64,000 nt of DNA from contig NZ_JANYGH010000065.1 in NCBI RefSeq assembly GCF_025362475.1, forward strand, positions 1 through 64,000, given 5' to 3'. This document shows, in pieces, positions 44,817 through 54,227 of this stretch. The translations under genes were made by a program, and so were the position numbers. Under the pieces are notes generated by a model, which saw only the letters and a program-made list of their open reading frames with translations, did no database searches and was not told where the DNA came from. Numbering within the stretch: position 1 is the stretch's first letter; each line of letters starts with the position of its first letter. The DNA is from Mucilaginibacter sp. GTDB lineage: Bacteria; Bacteroidota; Bacteroidia; Sphingobacteriales; Sphingobacteriaceae.

Positions 44817-45944
44817 ATGAAATCTGTTTTTATTGTTGCCGATAATATCCTGTCGCCGGTTGGCGGCACCTCTGCCGAAAACTTCGATAGGCTTACCCAA
44901 AACATTTCGGGTGTTAAGCAACACGCAGGTGGTACGCGCTCCGATGTGCCTTTCTATGCCTCGTTATTTAATGACGACCAACAATTTGTAGCAGACCAAA
45001 ATAATCACACAAAATTTGAGCAACTGCTTATCGCCTCCATTAGCGACGCGTTAAAAGATAGTGAGATTGACTGCGCAGATAAAAAAACGATCCTCATCAT
45101 ATCTACCACAAAAGGCAATATCAGCATGCTGGAAACGGCGGCCGATGATCCCGAACTAAACAATCGGATTGCGCTTAGCACTTCGGCAACGTTGGTTGCC
45201 GGGCATTTTGGTTTTGTAAATCAGCCTTTAATTGTTTCGCATGCCTGTATCTCGGGCCTGGTAGCACTTATTACCGGGATGCGCCTATTGCAAACCGGCC
45301 AGTATGAAAACGCGGTTGTTGTTGGGGCCGATGTGATCACCAAATTTGTGTTGTCGGGCTTTCAATCATTCCAGGCCATCAGTGCGGCGCCATGCAAGCC
45401 ATTTGATGCCACCCGCGACGGCATTAATTTAGGCGAAGGCGCGGGTACGGTGATCCTTTCATCAAACCCTAAATATGCCAATGGCATAAAACTGGCAGGT
45501 GGCTCCATCAGCAACGATGCCAATCACATTTCGGGCCCATCAAAAACCGGCGAAGAGCTTTTTTATGCCATAAAGGGTGCATTAAAAAGCGCGGGCATTG
45601 AGCCGGAAGCGATAGACTTTATCTCAGCCCATGGCACCGCCACCATTTATAACGACGAAATGGAGGCAAAGGCTATCAACCTGGCAGGCATGGAAACTAT
45701 CCCGGTTAATAGTCTTAAAGGATATTTTGGCCACACCTTAGGTGCATCGGGCATCATTGAAACCATTATAGCCGCCCACTCCTTGCAACAAAACGTGATT
45801 ATCCCCACAAAGGGCTTTAATAAATTGGGACTAAGCCAATCCATAAATGTGAGCCATGAACTACAATATCTACCTTTAACCAATTGCCTTAAAACAGCAT
45901 CGGGTTTTGGGGGATGTAACGCGGCAATTGTACTTACTAAATAG
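44817..45944 (+). CDS. Beta-ketoacyl-ACP synthase, divergent but with a full triad
   Basis: The 375-residue enzyme is shorter than FabF but keeps Cys144 in VSHACISGL, His272 in ISAHGTATIYND and His306 in YFGHTLGASG. It should be catalytically active. It precedes a half-length synthase-like gene, with which it may form a heterodimer in the way KS and chain-length partners do. Confidence 0.88.
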   Translation: MKSVFIVADNILSPVGGTSAENFDRLTQNISGVKQHAGGTRSDVPFYASLFNDDQQFVADQNNHTKFEQLLIASISDALKDSEIDCADKKTILIISTTKGNISMLETAADDPELNNRIALSTSATLVAGHFGFVNQPLIVSHACISGLVALITGMRLLQTGQYENAVVVGADVITKFVLSGFQSFQAISAAPCKPFDATRDGINLGEGAGTVILSSNPKYANGIKLAGGSISNDANHISGPSKTGEELFYAIKGALKSAGIEPEAIDFISAHGTATIYNDEMEAKAINLAGMETIPVNSLKGYFGHTLGASGIIETIIAAHSLQQNVIIPTKGFNKLGLSQSINVSHELQYLPLTNCLKTASGFGGCNAAIVLTK

Positions 45945-45979
45945 AGCCGAAAGCAATTAAATATAAATAGCAACAAATA

Positions 45980-46630
45980 TTGACAGCAACTAACCATATC
46001 ACTTCCCATTGCGTAATCAGCAATAATGTTGTTTACAGCAATGGCCTGCCTGTATTTGAAAATAAAGACGCCGACGCCGGGGCTTTCCTGCTTTCTGTTT
46101 ACCAGTTCCTGGAGGTAAAATATCCTAAGTTTTACAAAATGGATAACCTGTCAAAAATGGGTTTACTGGCCGCAGAAGTTTTACTGAAAAACAACCCCAT
46201 TAGCGAACTATATGAGGAGAACGAAATCGGCATTGTATTAACCAATGCCAACTCCAGCCTGGATGCCGATATTAAATACTATGAAGGGGCAAAAACGGTT
46301 GCCAGTCCGGCGTTGTTTGTTTACACCTTACCCAACATTGTTATTGGCGAAATCAGCATTAAAAACAAGTTTAAGGGCGAGAACGCGTTTTTTGTTTTTG
46401 AAACTTTTGATGCCGCTTTTGTAGCGCAATACGTGGCATATTTATTAAATAACAATATATTGCAGGCCTGCATTTGTGGCTGGGTTGATCTGCTGAAAGA
46501 AGATTACAAAGCGGTTTTGTACCTGGTAGAAAAACGCGAAAGCGATGTATCAGTACCGTTCACTGTAGAAAATATAAACAAAGTTTACCTGTCGGATACA
46601 GAAAAACCCGGCAATGATATTGGAGCATAA
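45980..46630 (+). CDS. Half-length ketosynthase-like protein lacking the active cysteine
   Basis: The 216-residue product matches only the N-terminal half of a ketosynthase. The region that should carry the nucleophile (FFVFETFDAAFVAQYVAYLL, around residues 138-157) has no cysteine, and the two histidine motifs are absent. The start is TTG with no good ATG. It lies directly between two active KS genes. Possible roles are a structural partner or chain-length aid; it may also be a decaying copy, but the intact frame and tight spacing argue for function. Confidence 0.65.
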   Translation: MTATNHITSHCVISNNVVYSNGLPVFENKDADAGAFLLSVYQFLEVKYPKFYKMDNLSKMGLLAAEVLLKNNPISELYEENEIGIVLTNANSSLDADIKYYEGAKTVASPALFVYTLPNIVIGEISIKNKFKGENAFFVFETFDAAFVAQYVAYLLNNNILQACICGWVDLLKEDYKAVLYLVEKRESDVSVPFTVENINKVYLSDTEKPGNDIGA

Positions 46631-46631
46631 G

Positions 46632-47837
46632 ATGAGTCAAACTGTTTTTGTTGCGGGAGTAGGCGTAATTTCGGGCATTGGCAATAACACCGCCAAATGC
46701 CTTAGCGCGCTCGAAAACAGCCGGGCGGGTATTGATAAAATCAGGTATTTAGATACGGTTCATAAGGATACATTCCCTGTTGCCGAGGTTAAATTAAGCA
46801 ATGATGAGCTGGCCGCACTTTCGGACTTTGCCCCGGGTATCAGCCGCACGGCCATGCTGAGTTTGATAGCCGCACGGGAAGCATTGCATAGCGCCAAAAT
46901 AGAAAATTTCTCCTCCTGGCGTACAGGTTTCATATCGGCTAACACCGTTGGCGGGATGGATAAAACGGAAGATTTTTTCACTCAATTTATGGCTAACCCT
47001 AAAGCCGGTCGCCTAAGGAATGTTGTAAACCACGAATGCGGTAAGATTACCGAACTGGTAGCAGATCAACTCGGAATAAAAAACTACGTAAGCACTATCA
47101 GCACGGCTTGCTCGTCATCGGCAAATGCCATTATGTACGGCGCAAGGTTAATCAAAAACAATATACTTGATGTAGTTATCGCCGGCGGTACGGATGCGCT
47201 AACCCGGTTTACCCTAAACGGGTTCAACACCCTTATGATTCTGGATAGCGAATACTGCCAGCCCTTTGATGCCAATCGCCGGGGTTTAAACCTGGGTGAG
47301 GGTGCCGGTTATGTTACTTTGGTATCTGAGCGCGTGGCCGCATCGCTTAAAACATCGCCATACTGTGCGCTTAGCGGCTATTGCAACGCCAACGATGCCT
47401 ATCACCAAACAGCTTCATCGCCCGATGGAACAGGCTCTTATATGGCCATGCAGGGCGCTTTAAAAATGAGCAGTTTAAACCCCGGAGATATCGGTTACAT
47501 TAACCTGCATGGTACCGGCACACAAAACAATGATAATTCCGAAGGGACAGCTATAAAAAGATTATTTGAGCCGCATTACCCTAAAATGAGTTCAACCAAA
47601 TCATTCACCGGGCATACGCTGGGGGCAAGCGCGGGCATCGAAGCTGTATTTTCGGCATTATCTGTTCAGCAGGGACTGATCTATCCAAACCTGAGATTTA
47701 AAACCCGGATAGAGGATCTGCCCTTTGCGCCCGAGACAAGCTTTACCAGGCAACCCGAATTGAAACATGTACTCTCCAACTCCTTTGGCTTTGGCGGTAA
47801 TTGTTCATCACTCATATTTTCAAAACTGCAGGATTGA
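46632..47837 (+). CDS. Beta-ketoacyl-ACP synthase, KS-alpha type (pair 1)
   Basis: The 401-residue enzyme has Cys160 in ISTACSSSANA, His293 in INLHGTGTQNND and His328 in SFTGHTLGASAG. The ATG at 46,632 begins right after the preceding stop and fits the N-terminus MSQTVFVAGVGVIS. The next gene, 1 bp later, is a non-catalytic partner, so the two probably form a KS/chain-length-factor heterodimer as in type II polyketide synthases. Confidence 0.92.
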   Translation: MSQTVFVAGVGVISGIGNNTAKCLSALENSRAGIDKIRYLDTVHKDTFPVAEVKLSNDELAALSDFAPGISRTAMLSLIAAREALHSAKIENFSSWRTGFISANTVGGMDKTEDFFTQFMANPKAGRLRNVVNHECGKITELVADQLGIKNYVSTISTACSSSANAIMYGARLIKNNILDVVIAGGTDALTRFTLNGFNTLMILDSEYCQPFDANRRGLNLGEGAGYVTLVSERVAASLKTSPYCALSGYCNANDAYHQTASSPDGTGSYMAMQGALKMSSLNPGDIGYINLHGTGTQNNDNSEGTAIKRLFEPHYPKMSSTKSFTGHTLGASAGIEAVFSALSVQQGLIYPNLRFKTRIEDLPFAPETSFTRQPELKHVLSNSFGFGGNCSSLIFSKLQD

Positions 47838-47838
47838 T

Positions 47839-48882
47839 ATGTATATACGTGCAACAGGAAACATATCGCCACAAAAAACATTTGGTAACGCACCGTTCCC
47901 GGGAGAAGTTGTTGCCTATGAGGGCAACCGCTTAACCTGCATTACGCCGGATTATAAAGAGCTTATTGATCCTAAGCTCATCCGCCGCATGAGCCGGGTG
48001 ATCAAGATGGGTGTAGCATCGGCCATGGCCTGTTTAAAAGAGGCCGGGGTAACTCCGCCCGATGCCATTATCACCGGTACAGCCTATGGTTGCCTGGAAG
48101 ATACCGGCATATTCCTGAGCAAAATGATTGAGCGGGGCGAAGAATTGCTTACGCCAACATCTTTCATACAATCAACCCATAACACAATTGGGGCGCAGGT
48201 GGCGCTGTTGCTCCATTGCCATGAATACAATAACACGTTTGTAAACGGCGGTTCATCTTTTGAGTGTTCATTACTGGATGCACAAATGCTGCTACAGGAG
48301 GGCGAAGCTAAAAATGTATTGGTAGGAGGGATAGATGAAATTACCGATATCAGCCACGGGATACTAAGCCGGTTTGGTTTGTACAAACAAGGATCAGTAT
48401 CAAACCTCGATTTATATAATACTCCCTCAAAAGGTACCATCGCAGGTGAAGGTTCTGCGTTTTTCCTGTTGACTAATGAGGCTTCAGAAAATGCCCTGGC
48501 GAAGCTGGATGCCATAACAACCTTCTATAAACCGGGAAGCTTTGGAGAAGTTGAACAACAGATCTCTTCTTTTTTATCGGCACAAAATATCAGTGTTGAC
48601 GATATTGATCTGATCATAACCGGTAAAAATGGCGATGCTAAAAATGACGAAGTTTACCAGTATTTAGGCAAAACCCTGTTTAATAAAAATACCGCTATTA
48701 ACTACAAGCATCTGTGTGGTGAGTATCCAACATCATCTGCTTTTGCATTGTGGTATGCTGCCCATATTATCAAAACAAACATGATTCCGGGTAAGGCACA
48801 AGTCGCCCCGCTTAAAAAAGTGCTCATTTATAACCACTACCAAAACACCTATCATTCCCTAATGTTGCTATCGGCGTGCTGA
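47839..48882 (+). CDS. Catalytically inactive ketosynthase, chain-length-factor-like (pair 1)
   Basis: The 347-residue protein is homologous to ketosynthases but has GGSSFE (137-142) where the nucleophile TACSS should be, NGD in place of the HGTG motif, and HLCGEY in place of GH. All three catalytic residues are therefore lost. It follows the active KS with a 1-bp gap. By analogy with chain-length factors and the KS partners in arylpolyene synthases, it should set chain length or dimerise with the active KS. The ATG at 47,839 replaces a longer frame overlapping the previous gene. Confidence 0.85.
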   Translation: MYIRATGNISPQKTFGNAPFPGEVVAYEGNRLTCITPDYKELIDPKLIRRMSRVIKMGVASAMACLKEAGVTPPDAIITGTAYGCLEDTGIFLSKMIERGEELLTPTSFIQSTHNTIGAQVALLLHCHEYNNTFVNGGSSFECSLLDAQMLLQEGEAKNVLVGGIDEITDISHGILSRFGLYKQGSVSNLDLYNTPSKGTIAGEGSAFFLLTNEASENALAKLDAITTFYKPGSFGEVEQQISSFLSAQNISVDDIDLIITGKNGDAKNDEVYQYLGKTLFNKNTAINYKHLCGEYPTSSAFALWYAAHIIKTNMIPGKAQVAPLKKVLIYNHYQNTYHSLMLLSAC

Positions 48883-49649
48883 CATTCAAAAACACCAATA
48901 TTGCATTGATTGTATTGCTGGCGCTAACCATTGCGGCCGATAAAATGCATGGTGTAAGCTGGCTGGTTTATGTAGCAGTTATATTGGTTTATTCGCTCAT
49001 TGTTGCATACGGCTGCTACTTTGTTAATTCCAACTTTTTTATGCCGATATATTGCTCGGCAAAAATTACAGAGAAAGTGATCTCCATTACCTTTGATGAT
49101 GGTCCGGTAGCGGATGGAACGCCTGAACTTTTACAGATACTAAAGAACGCTAACGTTGAAGCCGCTTTTTTTTGCATCGGCAACCGGATAGCGGGGAATG
49201 AAGAGATCATTAAACAACTGGATACCGAAGGGCATATCATAGGCAACCACAGCTTTACACATGCTGCTTTATTTGATATGTACCCGGCAAAAAAGATGCT
49301 TGCAGAAATGCGGCAGACGGATAGTGCGCTATACCCTGTAACTGGCAAAAAGCCGAGACTCTTTCGCCCGCCCTATGGCGTGATGAACCCCAATTTAAAA
49401 AACGCCATAGTTGAGGGCAATTATTTACCTATAGGCTGGAATGTACGTTCATATGATACCATGAGTAAGGATGCTGATCAATTGTTTAACAAAGTAAGTG
49501 CTAAAATTAAACCCGGCGCGATATTCCTTTTTCATGATACCTGCAAAAACACCGTCGCCATACTGCCCCGGTTTATTGAATTTGCCAAATCCAAAGGCTA
49601 TAAAATTATAAGGGTGGATAAAATGCTGGGACTGCCGGCCTATGCCTGA
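48876..49649 (+). CDS. NodB-type polysaccharide deacetylase with membrane anchor
   Basis: The 257-residue protein has two N-terminal membrane helices (about 8-50) and a carbohydrate esterase family 4 domain. Metal and catalytic motifs are ITFDDGP (Asp74-Asp75), GNHSFTHA (His125 and His129) and FRPPYGV, with the late LFHDT. It starts at GTG inside the end of the inactive KS gene. A sugar deacetylase is not required for a flexirubin; it may act on a peptidoglycan or glycan coupled with the pigment, or on an acetylated pigment intermediate. That role is unknown. Confidence 0.87.
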   Translation: MLTFKNTNIALIVLLALTIAADKMHGVSWLVYVAVILVYSLIVAYGCYFVNSNFFMPIYCSAKITEKVISITFDDGPVADGTPELLQILKNANVEAAFFCIGNRIAGNEEIIKQLDTEGHIIGNHSFTHAALFDMYPAKKMLAEMRQTDSALYPVTGKKPRLFRPPYGVMNPNLKNAIVEGNYLPIGWNVRSYDTMSKDADQLFNKVSAKIKPGAIFLFHDTCKNTVAILPRFIEFAKSKGYKIIRVDKMLGLPAYA

Positions 49650-49670
49650 TTAACAAAATACCTCAATAGC

Positions 49671-50720
49671 TTAGGGTATACTTACCAGCATGCAGCTATG
49701 CTGAGCAGTTTTATGCGTATTATAGATCAATATGTTTTTAAGGGCGGAAACTTTAGCAGCCTTTTTAAGCATGTGTTCAGGAACAGTTGCCTGCCCGCTT
49801 ACAAAATTACAGGCCAGCCAAAGCGCAAATGACGATGCAGTAGGATATTCGCCGCACAGGTGTTTAAAACGGGCAACGGGCGTTCCACTATCCAGCAATT
49901 GTTCACAGAATGTATAATAATGCAAGGCACGCTTATCGCCGTTTTCTCCGCTTAAAAGCAGATCAATTTTTTCGCCCTGCGGCAAATTTTGCAACAGGAA
50001 ATTTCTGATGTGCTCTTTTACAACATCAACATCTGTATTGTGAATGGTAGTAATGGCCTTCAATTGCGCTAAGGCGTTTGTTTTATTGTTACTCACATAA
50101 AACATCGCGGCACCTTCGCCAGATAAACTTCCATTTGTATTTGATTTATAGAGATCATTATTGGCGCAATCTTCTTTTTTAAACCAGTCGGCAAGGGTAT
50201 CCAACGTGTGATTATTGGCACATATCTCATCAACCCCACCTAACAAATAGGTGCTTTGAGGGCTTTCATTCAGTAACATCGCGGTATCTATCACGGCGTT
50301 TTCAAAGGCCAGCCCCCGATGTACATGCGTAATATTATAGTTTTTATTATTGCTGATCAGCGCAATTTGCGATGATATGGTATTTGGCGTACCCTGTACA
50401 AAATTGCCCGGCGTAAGCATATCCTCATCATACTCGATGATCTGGTTCAAAAACTTACCGTTCTCTTCCATCCCGCTTACCTGGGTACCAATAATAATTC
50501 CATCGGGTTGGGTACTATCAGCAAGTAAGGGAAGTGCCGCTCCGCACCCCATCCTCGTGCTCTTGCTCATACGGCGTATGGCATTAGCCGTAAAAGCAGG
50601 GTAGGGAGGTTCTAAAACTTTTAATTTATTATCAACGGATGCATGCAACTGTTCAATATCGATATCCCCAAAGGTTTGTTGGGGCGATATGCAATTGGTT
50701 TTGTTTATATAGAACATCAT
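49671..50720 (-). CDS. Catalytically inactive ketosynthase, chain-length-factor-like (pair 2)
   Basis: The 349-residue protein is a paralogue of the inactive synthase at 47,839 (shared MSKSTRMG, TPGNFVQGTPNTI and HLCGEYPTASSFALW phrases). The nucleophile position reads RGLAFE (135-140) without cysteine, and both histidine motifs are lost. Its start overlaps the end of the active KS gene at 50,717 by 4 bp (ATGATGA), matching the KS-partner arrangement of pair 1 but on the opposite strand. Confidence 0.85.
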   Translation of the reverse strand: MMFYINKTNCISPQQTFGDIDIEQLHASVDNKLKVLEPPYPAFTANAIRRMSKSTRMGCGAALPLLADSTQPDGIIIGTQVSGMEENGKFLNQIIEYDEDMLTPGNFVQGTPNTISSQIALISNNKNYNITHVHRGLAFENAVIDTAMLLNESPQSTYLLGGVDEICANNHTLDTLADWFKKEDCANNDLYKSNTNGSLSGEGAAMFYVSNNKTNALAQLKAITTIHNTDVDVVKEHIRNFLLQNLPQGEKIDLLLSGENGDKRALHYYTFCEQLLDSGTPVARFKHLCGEYPTASSFALWLACNFVSGQATVPEHMLKKAAKVSALKNILIYNTHKTAQHSCMLVSIP

Positions 50721-51907
50721 GCTTTTGAAAAAATTAATGATGTACAGTTACCACCAAAACCAAACGAGTTGGACATGACGTGATTTATCTTCGCCGGCTT
50801 ATAAGCCACAACCGGCTGCACTCCAATACCAGTTATGGGCTGCTTAAAATTCAGATTAGGATATAACTCCTGCCTGTCAATATTCAAGATACTATACACG
50901 GCCTCAATAGCGCTGGCCGCCCCAAGCGTGTGCCCGGTAAAACCTTTTGTAGATGCAAAATTGGGCAGGGCGCCAAATAGGTTTAACATAGCACGGCTTT
51001 CTACCTCGTCATTATTTTCGGTACCGGTGCCATGGGCGTTTATGAAATCAATATCAGCAGGGGTTAAGTTAGCATTGCTTAAAGCACTCTTCATCGCCAA
51101 ATATGGACCATCGCCCCCTGGCGATAATGATGAAGGATGATAAGCATCATTGGCATTACCATAACCGCTCACTGCCGCGTATACTTTTTTATCGCCGGCA
51201 TCGGCTTCTTTTTCCAATACCAAAAACGCCGCGCCTTCGCCTAAATTAAGCCCCTTTCGGTTTTCATCAAATGGTGTACAGGCTTCATCGGATAGGATGC
51301 GAAGTGCGTTAAAGCCATTAACAGTAAATTTTGCGAGGCTATCTGTCCCGCCAACAATTACGCGCCGGGCCAATCCATTCTTTATCAACCGGCAACCGTA
51401 CATAATAGCGTTTGCCGATGAAGAACAGGCCGTATTCATGGTGTTAACCACCCCAGTCATTTTATAGTGAGACTGTATAAACAAGTTTACCGACGCGTAA
51501 TCATATGATCCCACATATTCAATATTTTCATGATCACCATGCGTATTAGCATAAAGTTCATCGGTAAGGCACATGCCGCCAACTGTGGTTGCGCCTACCA
51601 ACGCGGTATCATCGGCAGTTAGTTGCGCATCGGTCAACCCTGCATTAGCAATGGCTTCATTAAAAGCATGAAGTGCCATCAGGGTAGTGCGGGTAACACC
51701 GGGCTCCGTAACATGAAGCCTGGCTCTCAAATCCGCGGTACTCATCAAAACCTCGGCAAATGGCAGGATACCCGCATACCGAGAAGGAAAATTACCTCCA
51801 CCTTTTATTATACCGGTTTTACCATTTACCAGTGCAATATGATTCTCATCTACGGAGTTACCAATAGCACTGATCACTCCCATACCGGTTACCAGGATCC
51901 TGTCCAA
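50717..51907 (-). CDS. Beta-ketoacyl-ACP synthase, KS-alpha type (pair 2)
   Basis: The 396-residue enzyme has Cys161 in NTACSSSANA, His292 in INAHGTGTENND and His326 in GFTGHTLGAA. It begins with TTG, 11 bp after the ACP gene's stop. It is clearly related to the pair-1 KS (same phrases around the active site), and with the following inactive synthase forms a second heterodimer in mirror orientation. Confidence 0.92.
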   Translation of the reverse strand: MDRILVTGMGVISAIGNSVDENHIALVNGKTGIIKGGGNFPSRYAGILPFAEVLMSTADLRARLHVTEPGVTRTTLMALHAFNEAIANAGLTDAQLTADDTALVGATTVGGMCLTDELYANTHGDHENIEYVGSYDYASVNLFIQSHYKMTGVVNTMNTACSSSANAIMYGCRLIKNGLARRVIVGGTDSLAKFTVNGFNALRILSDEACTPFDENRKGLNLGEGAAFLVLEKEADAGDKKVYAAVSGYGNANDAYHPSSLSPGGDGPYLAMKSALSNANLTPADIDFINAHGTGTENNDEVESRAMLNLFGALPNFASTKGFTGHTLGAASAIEAVYSILNIDRQELYPNLNFKQPITGIGVQPVVAYKPAKINHVMSNSFGFGGNCTSLIFSKA

Positions 51908-51918
51908 TGTTTTAAGCT

Positions 51919-52185
51919 TTATTTTTCTCTGTGTTGTTCAATATATGCAGCCATCGTGTTAACATCAATCAATACTTTACGACCCTCTTTAGGATCTTGT
52001 ATATTGATGCCGTACTCCCGTTTCAAAAGCACAATCAGTTCCAGCGAATCGATGGAATCAAGGCCCAGGCCATCACCAAATAACGGCTCATCGTTTTTAA
52101 TGTCTGCCGGCGTAAGGTCGGTTAAGTTAAGGAATTGGATGATCTGAACCTTTAACTTTTCCTTTAATTCTGCTATTTCCATCAT
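51919..52185 (-). CDS. Acyl carrier protein, same subtype as the one at 37,784
   Basis: The 88-residue carrier has GLGLDSIDSLELIVLL with Ser44. It precedes KS pair 2 in the leftward operon and follows the ABC permease gene by 3 bp. The likely role is to hold the chain made by that pair. Confidence 0.93.
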   Translation of the reverse strand: MMEIAELKEKLKVQIIQFLNLTDLTPADIKNDEPLFGDGLGLDSIDSLELIVLLKREYGINIQDPKEGRKVLIDVNTMAAYIEQHREK

Positions 52186-52188
52186 TAT

Positions 52189-53472
52189 CTATATTAAATT
52201 TTTTCTTTTTAAACCAAGGTACGTTACCGCCTGGAACGCTATGGTAATAGCCACCAGCGGTATTATACTAATCATTACATCCTTTAAGCCCGCACCCTCT
52301 AAAAATAAGCCATAATATGCTTGTATACACCAATGTAATGGCGATAACTGACTAATTGTTTTTAAAGCGCCCGGCATTACAAAAGATGGCACCATTAAAC
52401 CGCCAATGGCAGCTAATATTACAATAGATACCGCCCCAAAACCGTTGGCCTGTTCCTGGGTATTTGCAAAAACGCCAATGCAAATGGCATAGCTTACCGC
52501 ACAATACCCACAGGCCAAAGTAACAATAAACAGGCCGAAAATATCTGCCGGTAAATTCAGGGCCGGTAAATTAATATACGGAAAAAACCACAACCCCAGT
52601 GAAAATATCACCAAAGCCTGGAACATGGTAACACCCAAATAAGTTATTTGCTTTGATAGCAAACCCACCGCGTAATTAGTTGGCAATGTTTTTAGCCTGA
52701 TAAAACTGCCGCTTACCTTTTCCCTTACCACGCTACCGCTTAACGACATGATGATGAAGAACATGGCAAATATTGTCCATGCCGGTACATTATGCTGTGT
52801 TGCGTTTGGCGCTTTTAAGCTGCCGTTTTTTGAAACAGGAACCTGGTTAATCTCGGCCTTACCATTCAGCATTTCGTTTTCCAGTTGCTGCGGCATCTCC
52901 TTTTCGTTAATGGCAAAGTAAAGTGTGCGCAAGGTTTCACGGCTCTCTACAATTTGCAGGGCACTTGCCAGGGCACCATTTACCGAAAACCGTATTGATT
53001 CTGGTATCGATGGGTTGTAATATAATATAAGCGGCGTGGCGCCTGTTAACTTTACTTCTTTGGCAGAATCGGCCTGCAAGCCAAAACTTTTCAATGCTTT
53101 GTTTGATGAGCTGTTGGCTTTGGCTTCTATTTTAGCCGAAAAATCCGAAGGAATGGTCACGGCCAGCATGGCATCGTTAGCGTGCATTCCATCGGCAATT
53201 TGCTGCGCGTTTAGCTTTTTATCAACCTGCGCCACTTTAAACATCCCTATCTTATTGATGGTAGCTATCAACTGTGTACTTAACTTTCCGGCATCTTTAT
53301 TACAAACCACTACTGTAAGCTTGTTTTTATTCATGAGCTGAAAAGTGCTGTTCTGTATGGTGGTTACTACAATAACCAAAATCACAGGCATAATAAACAT
53401 AAGTGAAATGCCCACCTTATCGCGCAGCAAAACCCTTACATCTTTTACTATGGAAGCCCAGAGTTTAAACAT
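52189..53472 (-). CDS. ABC-2 type transporter permease
   Basis: The 427-residue membrane protein has one N-terminal helix (about 22-42), a large periplasmic domain (about 45-225) and five C-terminal helices (about 233-425), the layout of DrrB/YhgE-like permeases. It forms an exporter with the ATPase encoded immediately upstream; the genes touch at one base. A lipid or pigment intermediate is the likely cargo. Confidence 0.9.
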   Translation of the reverse strand: MFKLWASIVKDVRVLLRDKVGISLMFIMPVILVIVVTTIQNSTFQLMNKNKLTVVVCNKDAGKLSTQLIATINKIGMFKVAQVDKKLNAQQIADGMHANDAMLAVTIPSDFSAKIEAKANSSSNKALKSFGLQADSAKEVKLTGATPLILYYNPSIPESIRFSVNGALASALQIVESRETLRTLYFAINEKEMPQQLENEMLNGKAEINQVPVSKNGSLKAPNATQHNVPAWTIFAMFFIIMSLSGSVVREKVSGSFIRLKTLPTNYAVGLLSKQITYLGVTMFQALVIFSLGLWFFPYINLPALNLPADIFGLFIVTLACGYCAVSYAICIGVFANTQEQANGFGAVSIVILAAIGGLMVPSFVMPGALKTISQLSPLHWCIQAYYGLFLEGAGLKDVMISIIPLVAITIAFQAVTYLGLKRKNLI

Positions 53473-54227
53473 TAGTTTCTGAAATCCTTTCCGGTTAAAT
53501 TTAAAAATAGATCTTCTAAATTCTGATGGTCATATTCTTCCAACAGCTTATCTAAATTACCTTCGCGTACAATTCTGCCGTTATCAATTAAGGCTATCCG
53601 CTCGCACAAACCCTCTGCCTCACTTAACTGGTGCGATGTGTATATTAACGTGGTGCCATTGTCATTTAACTCTTTTAAATAATTGATGATAGCGTGCCGG
53701 GTTTGCACATCAACCCCTACGGTTGGTTCATCTAAAAAAAGTATCTTGGGGTTATGGATCACGCCGATAGCCAGGTTAATCCGTCTTTTCATACCGCCAC
53801 TAAAATTCTGAACAGGTTTATCGCTTACGTGTGATAAGCCCAGAATTTCCAACAACTCTTTAGTGCGTTGCGCTATCTGTTTGCTGTTTAAGCCATACCA
53901 GGCGCCAAAAAACTCCAGGTTCTCTACCGGGCTTAACTCCTGGTAAAAAGAAAAATCTTGTGGTACAAAACCAAACAGCTTATTTACCGCCTTGCTTTTT
54001 GTACCGATGCTGTGCCCCAGCAGTTCTATCTTTCCTGTATCAGCAACCAGCAAGCCGGTCATCAAATTCATTAACGTGGTTTTGCCGGCTCCGTTGGGAC
54101 CAAATAAGCCAAAACGTTCGCCTTCGGCTATTTTTAAATTAAGGCCGTCATAAGTAATTCCGGAATTACCAGGATAATGAAACCCCAGGTTTTCGATATT
54201 TACAGCTAAGGAGCTCATGACTGCCAT
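53472..54227 (-). CDS. ABC transporter ATP-binding protein
   Basis: The 251-residue ATPase has Walker A GPNGAGKTT (about 39-47), the signature NFSGGMKRR and Walker B ILFLDEPTVGVD, followed by the YTSHQLSEAE switch histidine. It powers the ABC-2 permease that follows. Its start overlaps the end of the BtrH-like gene by 13 bp. Confidence 0.95.
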   Translation of the reverse strand: MAVMSSLAVNIENLGFHYPGNSGITYDGLNLKIAEGERFGLFGPNGAGKTTLMNLMTGLLVADTGKIELLGHSIGTKSKAVNKLFGFVPQDFSFYQELSPVENLEFFGAWYGLNSKQIAQRTKELLEILGLSHVSDKPVQNFSGGMKRRINLAIGVIHNPKILFLDEPTVGVDVQTRHAIINYLKELNDNGTTLIYTSHQLSEAEGLCERIALIDNGRIVREGNLDKLLEEYDHQNLEDLFLNLTGKDFRN

